A stretch of DNA of 64,000 nucleotides from NCBI GenBank assembly GCA_964403335.1, contig CAYOFI010000001.1:123991-187990 (forward strand). Reading direction: 5' to 3'. Positions 32,819 to 40,838 of this stretch are shown one piece after another; within the stretch, counting starts at the first letter, position 1; the number at the start of each line of letters is the position of its first letter. The notes under the pieces were generated by a model. It was not told the DNA's origin and searched no databases. It saw nothing but the letters and a program-made list of their open reading frames with translations. Origin of the DNA: CAZYAK01 sp964403335 (lineage in GTDB: Bacteria > Patescibacteriota > Gracilibacteria > Peribacterales > Peribacteraceae). The translations under genes were made by a program, and so were the position numbers.

Positions 32819-34099
32819 TTACAAGGCGGTAAGGATTTTTTTGAATGCCGACAGAAACCGGTCGACATGTGCCGGCGTGTTGTGGAGCCCAAGCGAAACC
32901 CGCAGCAGCGGCGGAAGGGACAGCTGATGCTGCAGATACCCGTGGCAGCAGAAGTACCCGCTGCGGCACATGATGTTCTGCTCCGACAGATACAGCGCCA
33001 ATTGATGCGCATCGATCCCGTCCACCGAAAAACTCACGATGGGGGACGGGGCATGGTTCAAGAGCCGGACGCGGGAATGTTCCCGCAAACCTTGGAACAC
33101 CGTCTCGGCAAGAATGCGTTCTTGCTCCTTCCGTTCCCGCTGCGTCTCCAGCCACGTGACGGCGGCGCCAAGCCCGATGATGCCGCCCCAGTTTTGCAAT
33201 CCCGCCTCCAGTACCGCGTGCGCTTCGTCATGGTCACGCAGCAGCGCATACGTATCTTTGCGGGCGTCGGAGACGGTGCCGCCGCCAATGAAGAACGGAT
33301 GGAGACGGTCGAGCAAACTGCGCTTGATGATGATGAAGCCGATGCTCGGCCCGTACATTTTGTGCCCCGAACCGAATGCCGCATCAAAATCCGTGTCCCG
33401 CAGACGCTCCGCGCCGTGCGCGAATCCTTGAGCGGCATCCAAGAGAAGAATGCCGTTCTGGGCATGCACGTCATCGGCCAGTTGTTTCAGGTTCCCGGGC
33501 GCGCGGCCGTCGATATTGGATGCCGTATTAATCAGCACCACCGAACGATCAAGATCGGCGGACCCGTAGCGCAGGTCGCCGTTGTCATCGCGCGGGAGCA
33601 CCGTGCGCGTGGCGCCGTATCGCTTGGCCCATGTCATCGACGGAAGCATCACGGAATTATGCTCGATCTCCGACGTCACGATGTTCGCAAAAGCCTTCTC
33701 CGGCAGCTGATGCAGCACCAGGTTGATGCCATAGGTCGTGTTCAGGGTAAACGCGACGCAATAGTCGCGGTCGTGCTTGCCGGCAAGCGCAAGGAGGGAC
33801 GCTCTCGCCGCCAAGACTTTTGTGTCGACCGCCTCCCCCCACGCGTACTTCACCCGCCCGCCGCAGGCGTTGTACTGCAGGTAATACTCCGTCTCGGCAT
33901 CGATGACTGCGCGCGGGCGTAATGTCTGGCATGCGGAATCCAGATAACAGGCGTTTTCCGGCAAGTAGGAGAAGGAAGACGTATTGTTTTTGGGGGTGTG
34001 CCGTGTGGTGTTTTTGCCGAAGAGCATCACGAAAACCATAGCACAAACCGCACGCAAAACCCAGCGGCGCGTGAGGTCCGTGGCGATGCGTGCCGGCAC
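32819..34099 (-). CDS. Class V aminotransferase / cysteine desulfurase-like PLP enzyme
   Basis: 426 aa. The fold type I PLP pattern is clear: YLDSACQTLRPRAV, TLNTTYGINLVL, EIEHNSVMLPS (His stacking on PLP), INTASNIDGRAP, LLLDAAQGFAHG (Asp), and the PLP lysine in SGHKMYGPSIG. Near the C terminus MCRSGYFCCHGYL sits where SufS/CsdA have R-x-G-x-x-C, so a desulfurase activity is plausible. The N terminus is uncertain: GTG 34099 gives a hydrophobic leader (WVLRAVCAMVFVMLFG), and ATG 34039 or 34027 would give a cytoplasmic protein. In an operon with a cell-wall peptidase and a DsbA-like protein. Confidence 0.8.
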   Translation of the reverse strand: MPARIATDLTRRWVLRAVCAMVFVMLFGKNTTRHTPKNNTSSFSYLPENACYLDSACQTLRPRAVIDAETEYYLQYNACGGRVKYAWGEAVDTKVLAARASLLALAGKHDRDYCVAFTLNTTYGINLVLHQLPEKAFANIVTSEIEHNSVMLPSMTWAKRYGATRTVLPRDDNGDLRYGSADLDRSVVLINTASNIDGRAPGNLKQLADDVHAQNGILLLDAAQGFAHGAERLRDTDFDAAFGSGHKMYGPSIGFIIIKRSLLDRLHPFFIGGGTVSDARKDTYALLRDHDEAHAVLEAGLQNWGGIIGLGAAVTWLETQRERKEQERILAETVFQGLREHSRVRLLNHAPSPIVSFSVDGIDAHQLALYLSEQNIMCRSGYFCCHGYLQHQLSLPPLLRVSLGLHNTPAHVDRFLSAFKKILTAL

Positions 34100-34120
34100 G
34101 ATAAAGGGGCGAAAGACGCT

Positions 34121-34714
34121 TTACCGATCCACCAGCAGCGGCAGGGGATTGATCGCCACGCGCGATTGATACACGCCGAAATGCAGATGCGGCGGGGTCG
34201 TGAGGGCGTTGCCTGTGTTCCCTACGAATCCCAAGACGGTATCGGTCGTCACCGCCTGTCCCACGCGCAGTCCGTCCGCGATTCTCTCCAAATGCGCGTA
34301 GTAATAGCGCCTCCCGCCCGCGCCCGTCACAAACACGACGTTCCCGCCAAGAGTGGTGACGTCGATTCTGCGCACGTATCCGCGCGTCCCCGAAAAGATC
34401 GGCGTGCCGGCCGGAGCAAAAATATCTTGCCCTTCGTGTGTCCGGTCCGCACCGCGCGCTGCGCCCCATGTGTCCGTCACCCGCGCCACGGTCATGTCAT
34501 GCACCGGCATGAGTATCGTGGAATCGGGTTCCTGCAGGGCAAGTTGCGCCAGCTTAAGGGGCAGGATCAGCTGTTCCAGCACTGACGAAAATCGCCGCTC
34601 AATCTCCACCGTTTTTGCTGGGTAATTCGCCGGAAACCGCAGCACAAAAATCCCCACGGCCAGAACGGCCAGGCCGAAGACCGCGGTCCATACGGTTTTT
34701 CGCGCAGAGGGCAT
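34121..34714 (-). CDS. M23 family metallopeptidase, membrane anchored
   Basis: 197 aa from ATG 34714, 9 nt after TATACT. An N-terminal membrane anchor (VWTAVFGLAVLAVGIFVL) is followed by an M23/LytM domain: HEGQDIFAPAGTPIFS (zinc His and Asp), YYYAHLERI and PPHLHFGVY (H-x-H motif). Members cut cross-links in peptidoglycan or act as activators when ligands are missing; here the ligands are present. First gene of a three-gene operon with the PLP enzyme (21 nt gap) and DsbA-like protein. Confidence 0.88.
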   Translation of the reverse strand: MPSARKTVWTAVFGLAVLAVGIFVLRFPANYPAKTVEIERRFSSVLEQLILPLKLAQLALQEPDSTILMPVHDMTVARVTDTWGAARGADRTHEGQDIFAPAGTPIFSGTRGYVRRIDVTTLGGNVVFVTGAGGRRYYYAHLERIADGLRVGQAVTTDTVLGFVGNTGNALTTPPHLHFGVYQSRVAINPLPLLVDR

Positions 34715-34843
34715 TACGGGAAGAGTATAGGAATACGGGATTAAGGGGGGATTAACGGGCCCCTGCCTTGCCGCAGAATACGCACGATTGCATTTTGAAG
34801 AGCTTTCGCTATGGTAGGATGCCTCCATTACGGAGACCCACAT

Positions 34844-34918
34844 TGGGGAGTCGCCAAGCGGTAAGGCAGTAGCCTCTGGAGCTACCATTCGGGGGTTCGA
34901 ATCCCTCCTCCCCAGCCA
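34844..34918 (+). tRNA. tRNA-Gln (anticodon CTG)
   Basis: Acceptor TGGGGAG with CTCCCCA, D arm CGCCAAGCGGTAAGGCA, anticodon stem-loop GTAGC-CTCTGGA-GCTAC, T arm GGGGGTTCGAATCCCTC, discriminator G and encoded CCA. The starting T-G-G-G-G is typical of tRNA-Gln. Confidence 0.95.
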
Positions 34919-35020
34919 TCCGGCTTCGTTCCTGCGGGAACTACGCCGCGATGTCTTTGATGTAGTTCAAAATTCGGCCGGATGCCACGGCGTAGCTCGC
35001 AAGCGAAGCCGGGCAACTCA
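34919..35020. repeat. Inverted repeat CCGGCTTCG...CGAAGCCGG
   Basis: TCCGGCTTCG near 34919 and CGAAGCCGGG near 35004 are inverted, with inner partly matching arms (GGAACTACGCCG / CGGCGTAGCTCG). It fills the spacer between tRNA-Gln and the convergent PNPOx-like gene. No gene is seen here. Confidence 0.6.
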
Positions 35021-35076
35021 GGACGTATTTTCGAAAGTCATCCACCAGCCCCAGCCAATATACACAAGAAATCACT

Positions 35077-35547
35077 TCACTCCTCCCGCACGTAAAACCT
35101 CCCCGTTTTTTCCGTGATCGTGATGCGGAAGAGCGTCGAGGTGCGGCCGTCCAGCGCGAGCGCTTCGGGGGTTTTGTCGAAGGAAAATCCGACTCCCACG
35201 CCCACTTGCTTCTGCGTCTTTCCCAGGTGATTGCTGAGCGATCGGACCGCTTGGATCTCTCCGCCGGTTTTGAGCTCCGACAATTCCAGTTCTTGGAACA
35301 TGCCGTGACACAGGACGCTGCGCCAGACGTTGCCTTCTTGGCTTTGCACTTGGAAACACACGTGAGGGTTTTTGCGCAAGATCGCAATTTTCCGGCCTTC
35401 TTTGGTTTGCCCGTAGATGACATTATCGTGGTACGCGAAGGCCATCGGCACCACGTAAGGGATATTGTCTTCGCAGCAACCTAAGTGCCCGAAACTTTCC
35501 TGCAGGAGTACGTCATTCATGTCTTCGTTGCTGAGTGCGCCATTCAT
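35077..35547 (-). CDS. Pyridoxamine 5'-phosphate oxidase-like flavin-binding protein
   Basis: 156 aa split-barrel protein. FGHLGCCEDNIPYVVPMAFAYHDNVIYGQTKEGRKI and NPHVCFQVQ match the PNPOx-like / nitroimidazole-resistance branch, which binds FMN or another flavin or heme. True PNPOx residues are not all present, so the substrate is unknown. TATGCT lies exactly 6 nt before ATG 35547 (leaderless type). Confidence 0.8.
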   Translation of the reverse strand: MNGALSNEDMNDVLLQESFGHLGCCEDNIPYVVPMAFAYHDNVIYGQTKEGRKIAILRKNPHVCFQVQSQEGNVWRSVLCHGMFQELELSELKTGGEIQAVRSLSNHLGKTQKQVGVGVGFSFDKTPEALALDGRTSTLFRITITEKTGRFYVREE

Positions 35548-35587
35548 GCATCAAGCATATCACGTCCGTCCGTCGCCGCGCCCGGCG

Positions 35588-36142
35588 TCACCAATTGGTC
35601 GGTTTGGGCGCGCAGAGGTGCGAGAGTTCCTTGGCCCAATGGTAGGGATGCGGAAAAAACGGAATGACGGGGCTTTCCTTCATGTCGCTGCCGCCGGTAT
35701 CGAACCACAGGTTGCCGTAATCGAAGATATTCTGCAGCAGTCCGCGTTTGCGGACCTCGACCGCCTCTATGCGCAGCAGAATGATTTCGTGCATCTCGTC
35801 GTTGAACCACAGGCTTCCGAAGAGAAAAAGTATGCGGCGGTTGGTGATGAGAATCCTGTTCATCCGCACGCTGAGGAACCAATGAAAAAACCAATGGACC
35901 GTGCCTGTCGAGAGCAGCATCGCGATGCTGAAGCAGGCCGTGCCGGCCGCGGAAGAAAGGCCATACGACCATCCCAGCAACGCCAATGTGCCACTCAATC
36001 CCAGCGGAATGACCGTCAACACAAGCGGCGCAAAAATCATCCAATGCGAGTGCAGCGCAACGATCAGCCGTTCATCGCTGTCCAAAGCGGGCAGCCCCTC
36101 GCGGAACTTCCAAGGCAGCCGGTCAAGCACGGACGGGGTCAT
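35588..36142 (-). CDS. PH-domain membrane protein
   Basis: 184 aa. Two hydrophobic segments (IFAPLVLTVIPLGLSGTLALLGW; FSIAMLLSTGTVHWFFHWFL) are followed by NRILITNRRILFLFGSLWFNDEMHEIILLRIEAVEVRKRGLLQNIFDYGNL-type sequence, typical of the bacterial PH (YdbS-like) domain. Its ATG overlaps the stop of the upstream gene 36139-36372 (ATGA), so both are co-translated. Confidence 0.75.
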   Translation of the reverse strand: MTPSVLDRLPWKFREGLPALDSDERLIVALHSHWMIFAPLVLTVIPLGLSGTLALLGWSYGLSSAAGTACFSIAMLLSTGTVHWFFHWFLSVRMNRILITNRRILFLFGSLWFNDEMHEIILLRIEAVEVRKRGLLQNIFDYGNLWFDTGGSDMKESPVIPFFPHPYHWAKELSHLCAPKPTNW

Positions 36143-36372
36143 ACGGTTGGAAGAAAAAGCACAAGCCAGCCGACGGTGCAGGCCAGCAGCAGCAGATCAT
36201 AGAGCGCCACGGCCACGCGTCCTTCGCGATGAAGGGCGGCGCTGTCCGCATGCGATATTTCCGCAAGCAGCTGGCTGCGCCGCCGCCGGATTTTCCAGAA
36301 CGCGCCGATAATGGCCGCCCCCAGTATCAGGGAGAGGGTTTGCAGAAGCAGTGCGAAGAGGAAGAGGGACAT
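36139..36372 (-). CDS. Small two-helix membrane protein, 77 aa
   Basis: MSLFLFALLLQTLSLILGAAIIGAFW and a second segment VALYDLLLLACTVGWLVLFL flank a basic loop (KIRRRRSQ). No family known. Upstream is the 18-nt motif AGTACCATAGGTATACCC that also precedes pheS. It overlaps the PH-domain gene by 4 nt. Confidence 0.65.
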   Translation of the reverse strand: MSLFLFALLLQTLSLILGAAIIGAFWKIRRRRSQLLAEISHADSAALHREGRVAVALYDLLLLACTVGWLVLFLPTV

Positions 36373-36399
36373 GGGTATACCTATGGTACTCTGTCGTCC
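36373..36399. promoter_or_regulatory. Shared divergent promoter with GGTATACC palindrome
   Basis: The 27 nt between the divergent starts 36372 (-) and 36400 (+) contain GGTATACC (a palindrome) and TATGGTACT. On the minus strand AGTACCATAGGTATACCC ends at the ATG. The same arrangement with AGTACTATAGGCATACCT ends at the pheS start. Confidence 0.5.
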
Positions 36400-36603
36400 A
36401 TGCGTCATCTCCTCCTTCCTTCGGCTTTCGCCCTTCTGGTTCTCAGCGCCTGCGCGCCGGCCGATCCCCAAGCCGGGAAAATGTGCGGAGGCATCGCGGC
36501 GATTCAGTGCGCGGATGGGTACGTATGTGTCGATGACGCCACCGATAGTTGCGATCCGCAGAATGGCGGAGCGGATTGCGGGGGTATCTGTGTGCGCCCC
36601 TAA
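36400..36603 (+). CDS. Cys-rich small lipoprotein, 67 aa
   Basis: MRHLLLPSAFALLVLSAC has a lipobox (L-S-A-C), so it is a predicted lipoprotein. The mature part has six further cysteines in a pattern like MCGGIAAIQCADGYVCVDD and CDPQNGGADCGGIC, similar to small Cys-rich inhibitor-like or Kazal-like modules. It shares a divergent promoter with the membrane protein gene at 36139. Confidence 0.7.
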   Translation: MRHLLLPSAFALLVLSACAPADPQAGKMCGGIAAIQCADGYVCVDDATDSCDPQNGGADCGGICVRP

Positions 36604-36606
36604 TCC

Positions 36607-36762
36607 ATGAAATTCAGGATCTTCTCTGTTTTTGCGGGCATTGGTCAGGCCATGGCGATGTTTGCCTGTCTGTATGCGGTGATGTTTGTGTTGGATACCG
36701 TGTTTCCCGCCAGTTGGTTGGCAGATGAGGTGCTCGCGGCCGGGGGCTTGTTGCATTGGTGA
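36607..36762 (+). CDS. Short membrane peptide, possibly the first half of a split gene
   Basis: 51 aa with one membrane helix (FAGIGQAMAMFACLYAVMFVLDTVF), starting 3 nt after the lipoprotein stop and ending TGA 36762. The next frame begins exactly there (TGATG overlap). A one-base change in the GGGGG run near 36742 would join this helix to the next gene, so it may be the N-terminal part of one multi-helix protein. Confidence 0.45.
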   Translation: MKFRIFSVFAGIGQAMAMFACLYAVMFVLDTVFPASWLADEVLAAGGLLHW

Positions 36763-37379
36763 TGTGTCTCATCGCCGGTTTTGCGTATCCCGTGCATTTA
36801 TTCAGGATCAAGAAACACGCGGATGCGATTGCCGTGATCGTATCGACAATGATCAGTGTGGGAATATTTTTGTTGCTGTTATCTATTGCCGTGGAGCAGA
36901 TATTCGGGAATATTGATGAACGTATGCAAAAAATTCATCTGTCGACGACCATCAACGCGCCCGTCAAAAAAGTCTGGGACACCATGCTGCAGGATGCCAC
37001 GTACCGCGATTGGACCGGTGCGTTCAATCCCGGATCGTACTACGTCGGGAGTTGGGAGAAAGGTGCGGATATCCGCTTTCTCGGCCCGTCGCCGGACGGC
37101 AAAGGGGGAGAAGGAGGCATGATCAGCCGCATCGCGGAAAACAAGCCGTATGCATTCGTCTCCATCGAACATCTGGGCTTCGTCATGGACGGCAAGGAAG
37201 ATTTCACGAGCGACATGGTAAAGGCATGGAAAGGTGCGCACGAAAATTACACGTTCACGGAGAAAGACGGCGGCACGGAATTGGTGATCGATCTGGACAT
37301 CAGCGAATCGGAAAAAGAGACGATGGAGGCAATGTGGAAGAAGGCCCTGGCGCGACTGAAGGAATTGGCCGAGGCATGA
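36762..37379 (+). CDS. SRPBCC (START-like) domain protein with N-terminal membrane helices
   Basis: 205 aa from ATG 36762. Residues 1-48 contain two hydrophobic helices. From MQKIHLSTTINAPVKKVWDTM (codon at 36924) to the end is an AHSA1/SRPBCC domain: DWTGAFNPGSYYVGSWEKG, AENKPYAFVSIEHLG, YTFTEKDGGTELVIDLD and a C-terminal helix ALARLKELAEA. SRPBCC domains bind small hydrophobic ligands. The fusion is unusual, and 36924 could be a separate start. Overlaps the upstream stop (TGATG). Confidence 0.7.
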   Translation: MCLIAGFAYPVHLFRIKKHADAIAVIVSTMISVGIFLLLLSIAVEQIFGNIDERMQKIHLSTTINAPVKKVWDTMLQDATYRDWTGAFNPGSYYVGSWEKGADIRFLGPSPDGKGGEGGMISRIAENKPYAFVSIEHLGFVMDGKEDFTSDMVKAWKGAHENYTFTEKDGGTELVIDLDISESEKETMEAMWKKALARLKELAEA

Positions 37380-37425
37380 TCGATCGAGTAGTGTACCATG
37401 TCGCGTAATTTCCCCCTCTTTGTGT

Positions 37426-37863
37426 ATGGTTCATTTGTTTTCGGTCGGCACGTACGTGCAAACGCACGTGGTCGGCATGGTCTTTGCGGTACTCGCGTCA
37501 TTCGTCGTCGGTTTCCTGTGGCACGGGCCGTTGTTCGGCAAGCAATGGATGAAATATAACCATATGAAGCAGCCCAAAAAGGAAGATATGAAATTCTCCA
37601 TGATGATCCCCGGCATCATCGCGAGTCTCGTGATGGCCTTCGTGCAAGCGGCTGTCATGGGCCGCACATTCCAGATCCTTGCATTGAACGGCATCGGCGA
37701 TGCGCTCTTGGTCGCCACCATTTTCTGGCTCCCGTTCACGGCTCTGGCGATCATCAATGAGTACACGTGGGCCGGAAAGTCCTGGGGCCACATCTGCTAC
37801 GACTGTGCCTACAACTTGGCCTCCATGTGGGCGATCGCAGCCTGCTTGTACGCGACGCTCTGA
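37426..37863 (+). CDS. DUF1761 family membrane protein
   Basis: 145 aa with four hydrophobic helices. AVLASFVVGFLWHGPLFGKQWMKYNHM matches the DUF1761 N-terminal signature (G-x2-W-x-G-P-L-F-G-K-x-W). Later INEYTWAGKSWGHICYDCAYNLASMWAIAA closes the domain. Function unknown. The preferred start is ATG 37426. Confidence 0.8.
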   Translation: MVHLFSVGTYVQTHVVGMVFAVLASFVVGFLWHGPLFGKQWMKYNHMKQPKKEDMKFSMMIPGIIASLVMAFVQAAVMGRTFQILALNGIGDALLVATIFWLPFTALAIINEYTWAGKSWGHICYDCAYNLASMWAIAACLYATL

Positions 37864-37868
37864 TTCGC

Positions 37869-38726
37869 TTACACCTCCGATAGGATCTGCTTCATGCGCT
37901 CCCACGCGGCGTTGCGTGCCGCGACGTTCGCGGCTTCCCCTGCGGGATCTTCGCCGCTGCGCATGAACGCGTGGCCCGCGCCGTCGTAGATTTCGTAGTC
38001 GTACGTTTTGCCGGCGGCCGTCATGTTCAGCTGGGAACCCGTGATGGTGGCGTTCACGCGTGCGTCGGCTCCACCGTAAAATCCAAAGACCGGTGAGGAG
38101 ATTTTGGCGTACGCATCGGCATCTTGCGGACCCGTGCCGTAGAACACCAAGGTCGCGGCAAGGTCCGAGCGGTTCGTGGCGAACTGGAACGATTGCCCGC
38201 CGCCCCAGCAGAATCCCGCGGAGACCAGTTTGCCGCTTGCGGCCGGGACGGTCTTGGCCCAATCGGCAACCGCTTTCAGGTCCGCCTGCACGTCCGCAGG
38301 TTTCAGTTGGGAGATTGCCTTCGTTGCATCGTCAGGCGTGGCGAAGTCGCTTGTGCGTGTCTCCGTCTCACTGAAATTGGACAGCAAATCCGGCGCCACC
38401 GCGATGTACCCGGCTTCCGCGACTTGGTCGGCCATGCTGCGCGCCCAATCATTCAGGCCTTTGTTCTCGTGAATCAAAATCACCACGGGACGTTTCTCCG
38501 TGGTCTCCGGATACACCACCCACGTGTAAATCGTCTTCTCTCCGTTCTTCACTTCCACCCATTCTTGGTGCCGGGGAGAATTGTTCAACCGGTCGGCGCT
38601 CACGGCCGTACTGCTCTCGCCCCCGTGGCTTGCGTGTTCGTCATGGACGACCGACGCTTGATCACCTGCGGGTGAGCATGCGGCAAGAAAGACGGTTAGG
38701 ATGATGAGAGGAAGGGATTTGTGCAT
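37869..38726 (-). CDS. Dienelactone hydrolase-family lipoprotein
   Basis: 285 aa alpha/beta hydrolase with a lipobox (MHKSLPLIILTVFLAAC), so it is anchored outside the membrane. Triad and oxyanion motifs: VILIHENKGLND (conserved Glu), SAGFCWGGGQS (nucleophile Cys as in dienelactone hydrolase), GFYGGADARV (Asp) and YDGAGHAFM (His). A His/Ser-rich linker follows the lipobox. The substrate is unknown. Convergent with the DUF1761 gene, 5 nt apart. Confidence 0.9.
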   Translation of the reverse strand: MHKSLPLIILTVFLAACSPAGDQASVVHDEHASHGGESSTAVSADRLNNSPRHQEWVEVKNGEKTIYTWVVYPETTEKRPVVILIHENKGLNDWARSMADQVAEAGYIAVAPDLLSNFSETETRTSDFATPDDATKAISQLKPADVQADLKAVADWAKTVPAASGKLVSAGFCWGGGQSFQFATNRSDLAATLVFYGTGPQDADAYAKISSPVFGFYGGADARVNATITGSQLNMTAAGKTYDYEIYDGAGHAFMRSGEDPAGEAANVAARNAAWERMKQILSEV

Positions 38727-38786
38727 AGTAAAGGGAAGGTATCAAAAGAGAAGACGGACCGGTAGCCGATCTCTGACACCAAGCCA

Positions 38787-39197
38787 TCACACGATCTTCC
38801 CCGCGCTCTTTTCCCATACCGCCACTTTGTCCGCCGCGTCTTTGATATCGGGGACGGTCACATAGACCATCGCTTCTTTGCCGCATGTGGTGGCATAGAT
38901 CATGCCGATGTTGATGCCGGCCGCGGCGCAGGCGCGTCCGATGTTGGCGATGGCGCCCGGCTTGTTTTTCATTTTGAACGCCAGCACTCCCGTCGTTGTC
39001 ACCGTTCCCAAGTCCTTCAAGACGATTTTCGCGGTTTCAATGTCATCCACGATCAAATGAATCACCGTTTTATCCGGACCCTCTGTGCACGTGATGGCGG
39101 AAATATTCACGTCCGACGACCGCAATTTATCGCCGACTTTGGCAAGTGACGAGGGCACGTTCGGCATGCTCACGTTAACCTGGGTGTCGAGTTCCAT
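38787..39197 (-). CDS. Tandem ACT-domain protein
   Basis: 136 aa made of two ACT-like halves: VSMPNVPSSLAKVGDKLRSSDVNISAIT and FKMKNKPGAIANIGRACAAAGINIGMIYA. The N-x-P-G-x-L/I-like turn of amino-acid-binding ACT domains is present in the second. Stand-alone ACT pairs usually regulate or sense amino acids. TAGACT is about 27 nt upstream. Confidence 0.8.
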   Translation of the reverse strand: MELDTQVNVSMPNVPSSLAKVGDKLRSSDVNISAITCTEGPDKTVIHLIVDDIETAKIVLKDLGTVTTTGVLAFKMKNKPGAIANIGRACAAAGINIGMIYATTCGKEAMVYVTVPDIKDAADKVAVWEKSAGKIV

Positions 39198-39256
39198 CGG
39201 GGGCAGGGGGCGAAAAGTTGGCGGCAGTCTACAGAAAAGTCGAGGTCGCGCAAGGG

Positions 39257-39286
39257 TGGTTGACGCATTTTTTCTGTTTATATTCT
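39257..39286 (+). promoter_or_regulatory. Orphan promoter-like sequence
   Basis: TTGACG followed by TATATTCT with 13-15 nt between the boxes. It points into a gene-free plus strand (39287-39374 and then antisense to the next gene). If active it would make a small RNA. Confidence 0.3.
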
Positions 39287-39374
39287 GAACAACAAATTGC
39301 CTAGATGAGCGTATTGTTTACGTACCGAAGCATCCCGCGGCTTCTACGCTGTTTATAGGAAAAAACGGACTTTC

Positions 39375-39641
39375 CTATTCGGTAAATGCAGGTTTTGTTC
39401 CGTCGGTATGAACGTTGATGAGACCGACGAGCTGGCATAACTCCCGAGTTTTTTTCAGTTCTCTCAATGCGAGAATGCGTTCTTTGGTCACAGGGCCATC
39501 AAGGCTCAGGGCTCTGTCCGCCACATCGGGATCTCTCTGAAATTCCGCGAATTCTTTTTCTAAACGAGGGTCGGTTTGTGCAGATTGCGCGGAGCTACCG
39601 GGTGACGACTCGTCGGATACTTCGTTGCTATCGAGGTTCAT
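39375..39641 (-). CDS. Hypothetical acidic protein, 88 aa
   Basis: Ser/Glu/Asp-rich N terminus, then a helical region (RILALRELKKTRELCQLVG). No known domain. ATG 39641 is preferred over a start nine codons upstream. Confidence 0.5.
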   Translation of the reverse strand: MNLDSNEVSDESSPGSSAQSAQTDPRLEKEFAEFQRDPDVADRALSLDGPVTKERILALRELKKTRELCQLVGLINVHTDGTKPAFTE

Positions 39642-39711
39642 ACGAACAGGGGAATAGAAATACAATATGCACGGTCACCCAGATTACCAGATGACCGTGC
39701 GTCTAAGGATT

Positions 39712-39915
39712 TTATTGCTGTTCAACGCCATTGCATCGAGGACACAGACCCATAACATTAGTGGTATCCAGAGTAATCATTTCGCGGCCGCAGTCGCGAC
39801 AGATGTCACCTACGCGTTGCTTTACTACCTGCTGTTCAGCCCGCTCACGAGCATCAGGTTGTTGTTCCATTGCAGTATCGACGTGCTGTTCGGTAATGGT
39901 GGGGGAAGCGTTCAT
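39712..39915 (-). CDS. Zinc-ribbon small protein, 67 aa
   Basis: From ATG 39915. The C-terminal part CRDCGREMITLDTTNVMGLCPRCNG has two C-x-x-C knuckles 16 residues apart, as in treble-clef/zinc-ribbon proteins. The N-terminal half is Gln/Glu-rich and probably helical. Partner unknown. Confidence 0.65.
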   Translation of the reverse strand: MNASPTITEQHVDTAMEQQPDARERAEQQVVKQRVGDICRDCGREMITLDTTNVMGLCPRCNGVEQQ

Positions 39916-40145
39916 GGGAGAGGGGAGAAGAAGAAAATAAAAATCCGAGCTCCGCTGGGAAGGGAGGCTCGCTATTTCGGAATTCACTTCCTCAGCGCAG
40001 CCGCCCTTCCGCAATAAGCGGGAGGAGCGAGAGCCGGCTAAGGAGGAGGCAACGGTTCATGTGTATGCCCAGTATCGCCAACGCAAATCGATTTGCAAGA
40101 ATTGAGAGGGCGACGCTTGGTTTTTCTCTTCTTTCTGCGAAAAAA
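39916..40145. other. Spacer with an orphan Shine-Dalgarno sequence
   Basis: No convincing gene. On the plus strand AGGAGGAGG (40041-40049) lies about 9 nt before ATG 40059, which opens a 70-codon frame antisense to the next gene. Strong Shine-Dalgarno sequences are rare in this window, so this may be the remnant of an imported cassette gene. Confidence 0.35.
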
Positions 40146-40778
40146 TCATTCGCGTTCAAACGTGAGGGGCGCAAAAACTTCCTGTGGTTTTTCTCCAAGA
40201 CCGGTCACCATGCACCGGATCGTCACCGTCACTCGTCCGGTTTTTCCGTGCAACTCCCGTTGCAAGCGTAAAAAATCGGACACGTGCAGGTGCGCTCGCA
40301 TATGGGTATACCAGCGCGTGCGGCTTCCCAGGACAAGTTCGTCATCCCATATTTCGACAGTGCTCACGTGGCTGCTGAAACGATTTCCCAATATATCGGC
40401 ATTGCAGACGGTGTAGCCGTGTTCGTTGAGACACAGCAGCAACCCCTTTCCGCGGGGTGCCTGCAAAAATTGCACCGTCACCGATTCTTTGTTGCGCGTC
40501 ACGCGCAAGGGCAAAGATTCGACGTTGGCATTCTGCATATCAAAGATCACCGTTCCCGTGACCAATTTGTCGATGCTTTCCGGCTCGCGTTTTTTGTCGC
40601 CGGTGTCCGGCTGATCCGCTTGCGGTTGAGGACCGAAATAATAGTTGTATCCCTGGTATGCGGCGAACAGACCGACGACCCCCGCAACCACGCAACCGCG
40701 TATTCTTCTCAGGATCCAGTGCGTCTGCGGAGACGGCTTGTCCGCTGTCTCCGGGATGGATGGCGACTCTGTCTTCAT
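40146..40778 (-). CDS. Membrane-anchored hypothetical protein, 210 aa
   Basis: A single membrane helix (RGCVVAGVVGLFAAYQGYNYYFG) near the N terminus, a Pro/Asp/Lys linker, and a beta-rich outer domain (SIDKLVTGTVIFDM; VTVQFLQAPRGKGLLLCL; GRVTVTIRCMVTG). No family recognised. TACACT lies 8 nt before ATG 40778. Confidence 0.65.
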   Translation of the reverse strand: MKTESPSIPETADKPSPQTHWILRRIRGCVVAGVVGLFAAYQGYNYYFGPQPQADQPDTGDKKREPESIDKLVTGTVIFDMQNANVESLPLRVTRNKESVTVQFLQAPRGKGLLLCLNEHGYTVCNADILGNRFSSHVSTVEIWDDELVLGSRTRWYTHMRAHLHVSDFLRLQRELHGKTGRVTVTIRCMVTGLGEKPQEVFAPLTFERE

Positions 40779-40838
40779 ATCCGCCGAGTGTAGGCGCGCG
40801 CAAAAATCTCTCAAGCGGATGGCGGCGTCGGACGGCGT

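Noticed and set aside
32129..33922. 597-codon plus-strand frame
   Set aside because: Spans the antisense of two confident minus-strand genes (PLP enzyme and DsbA-like) and has no domain.
40059..40271. 70-codon plus-strand frame after a strong Shine-Dalgarno sequence
   Set aside because: Most of it is antisense to a better gene (40146-40778). Kept only as a possible cassette remnant.
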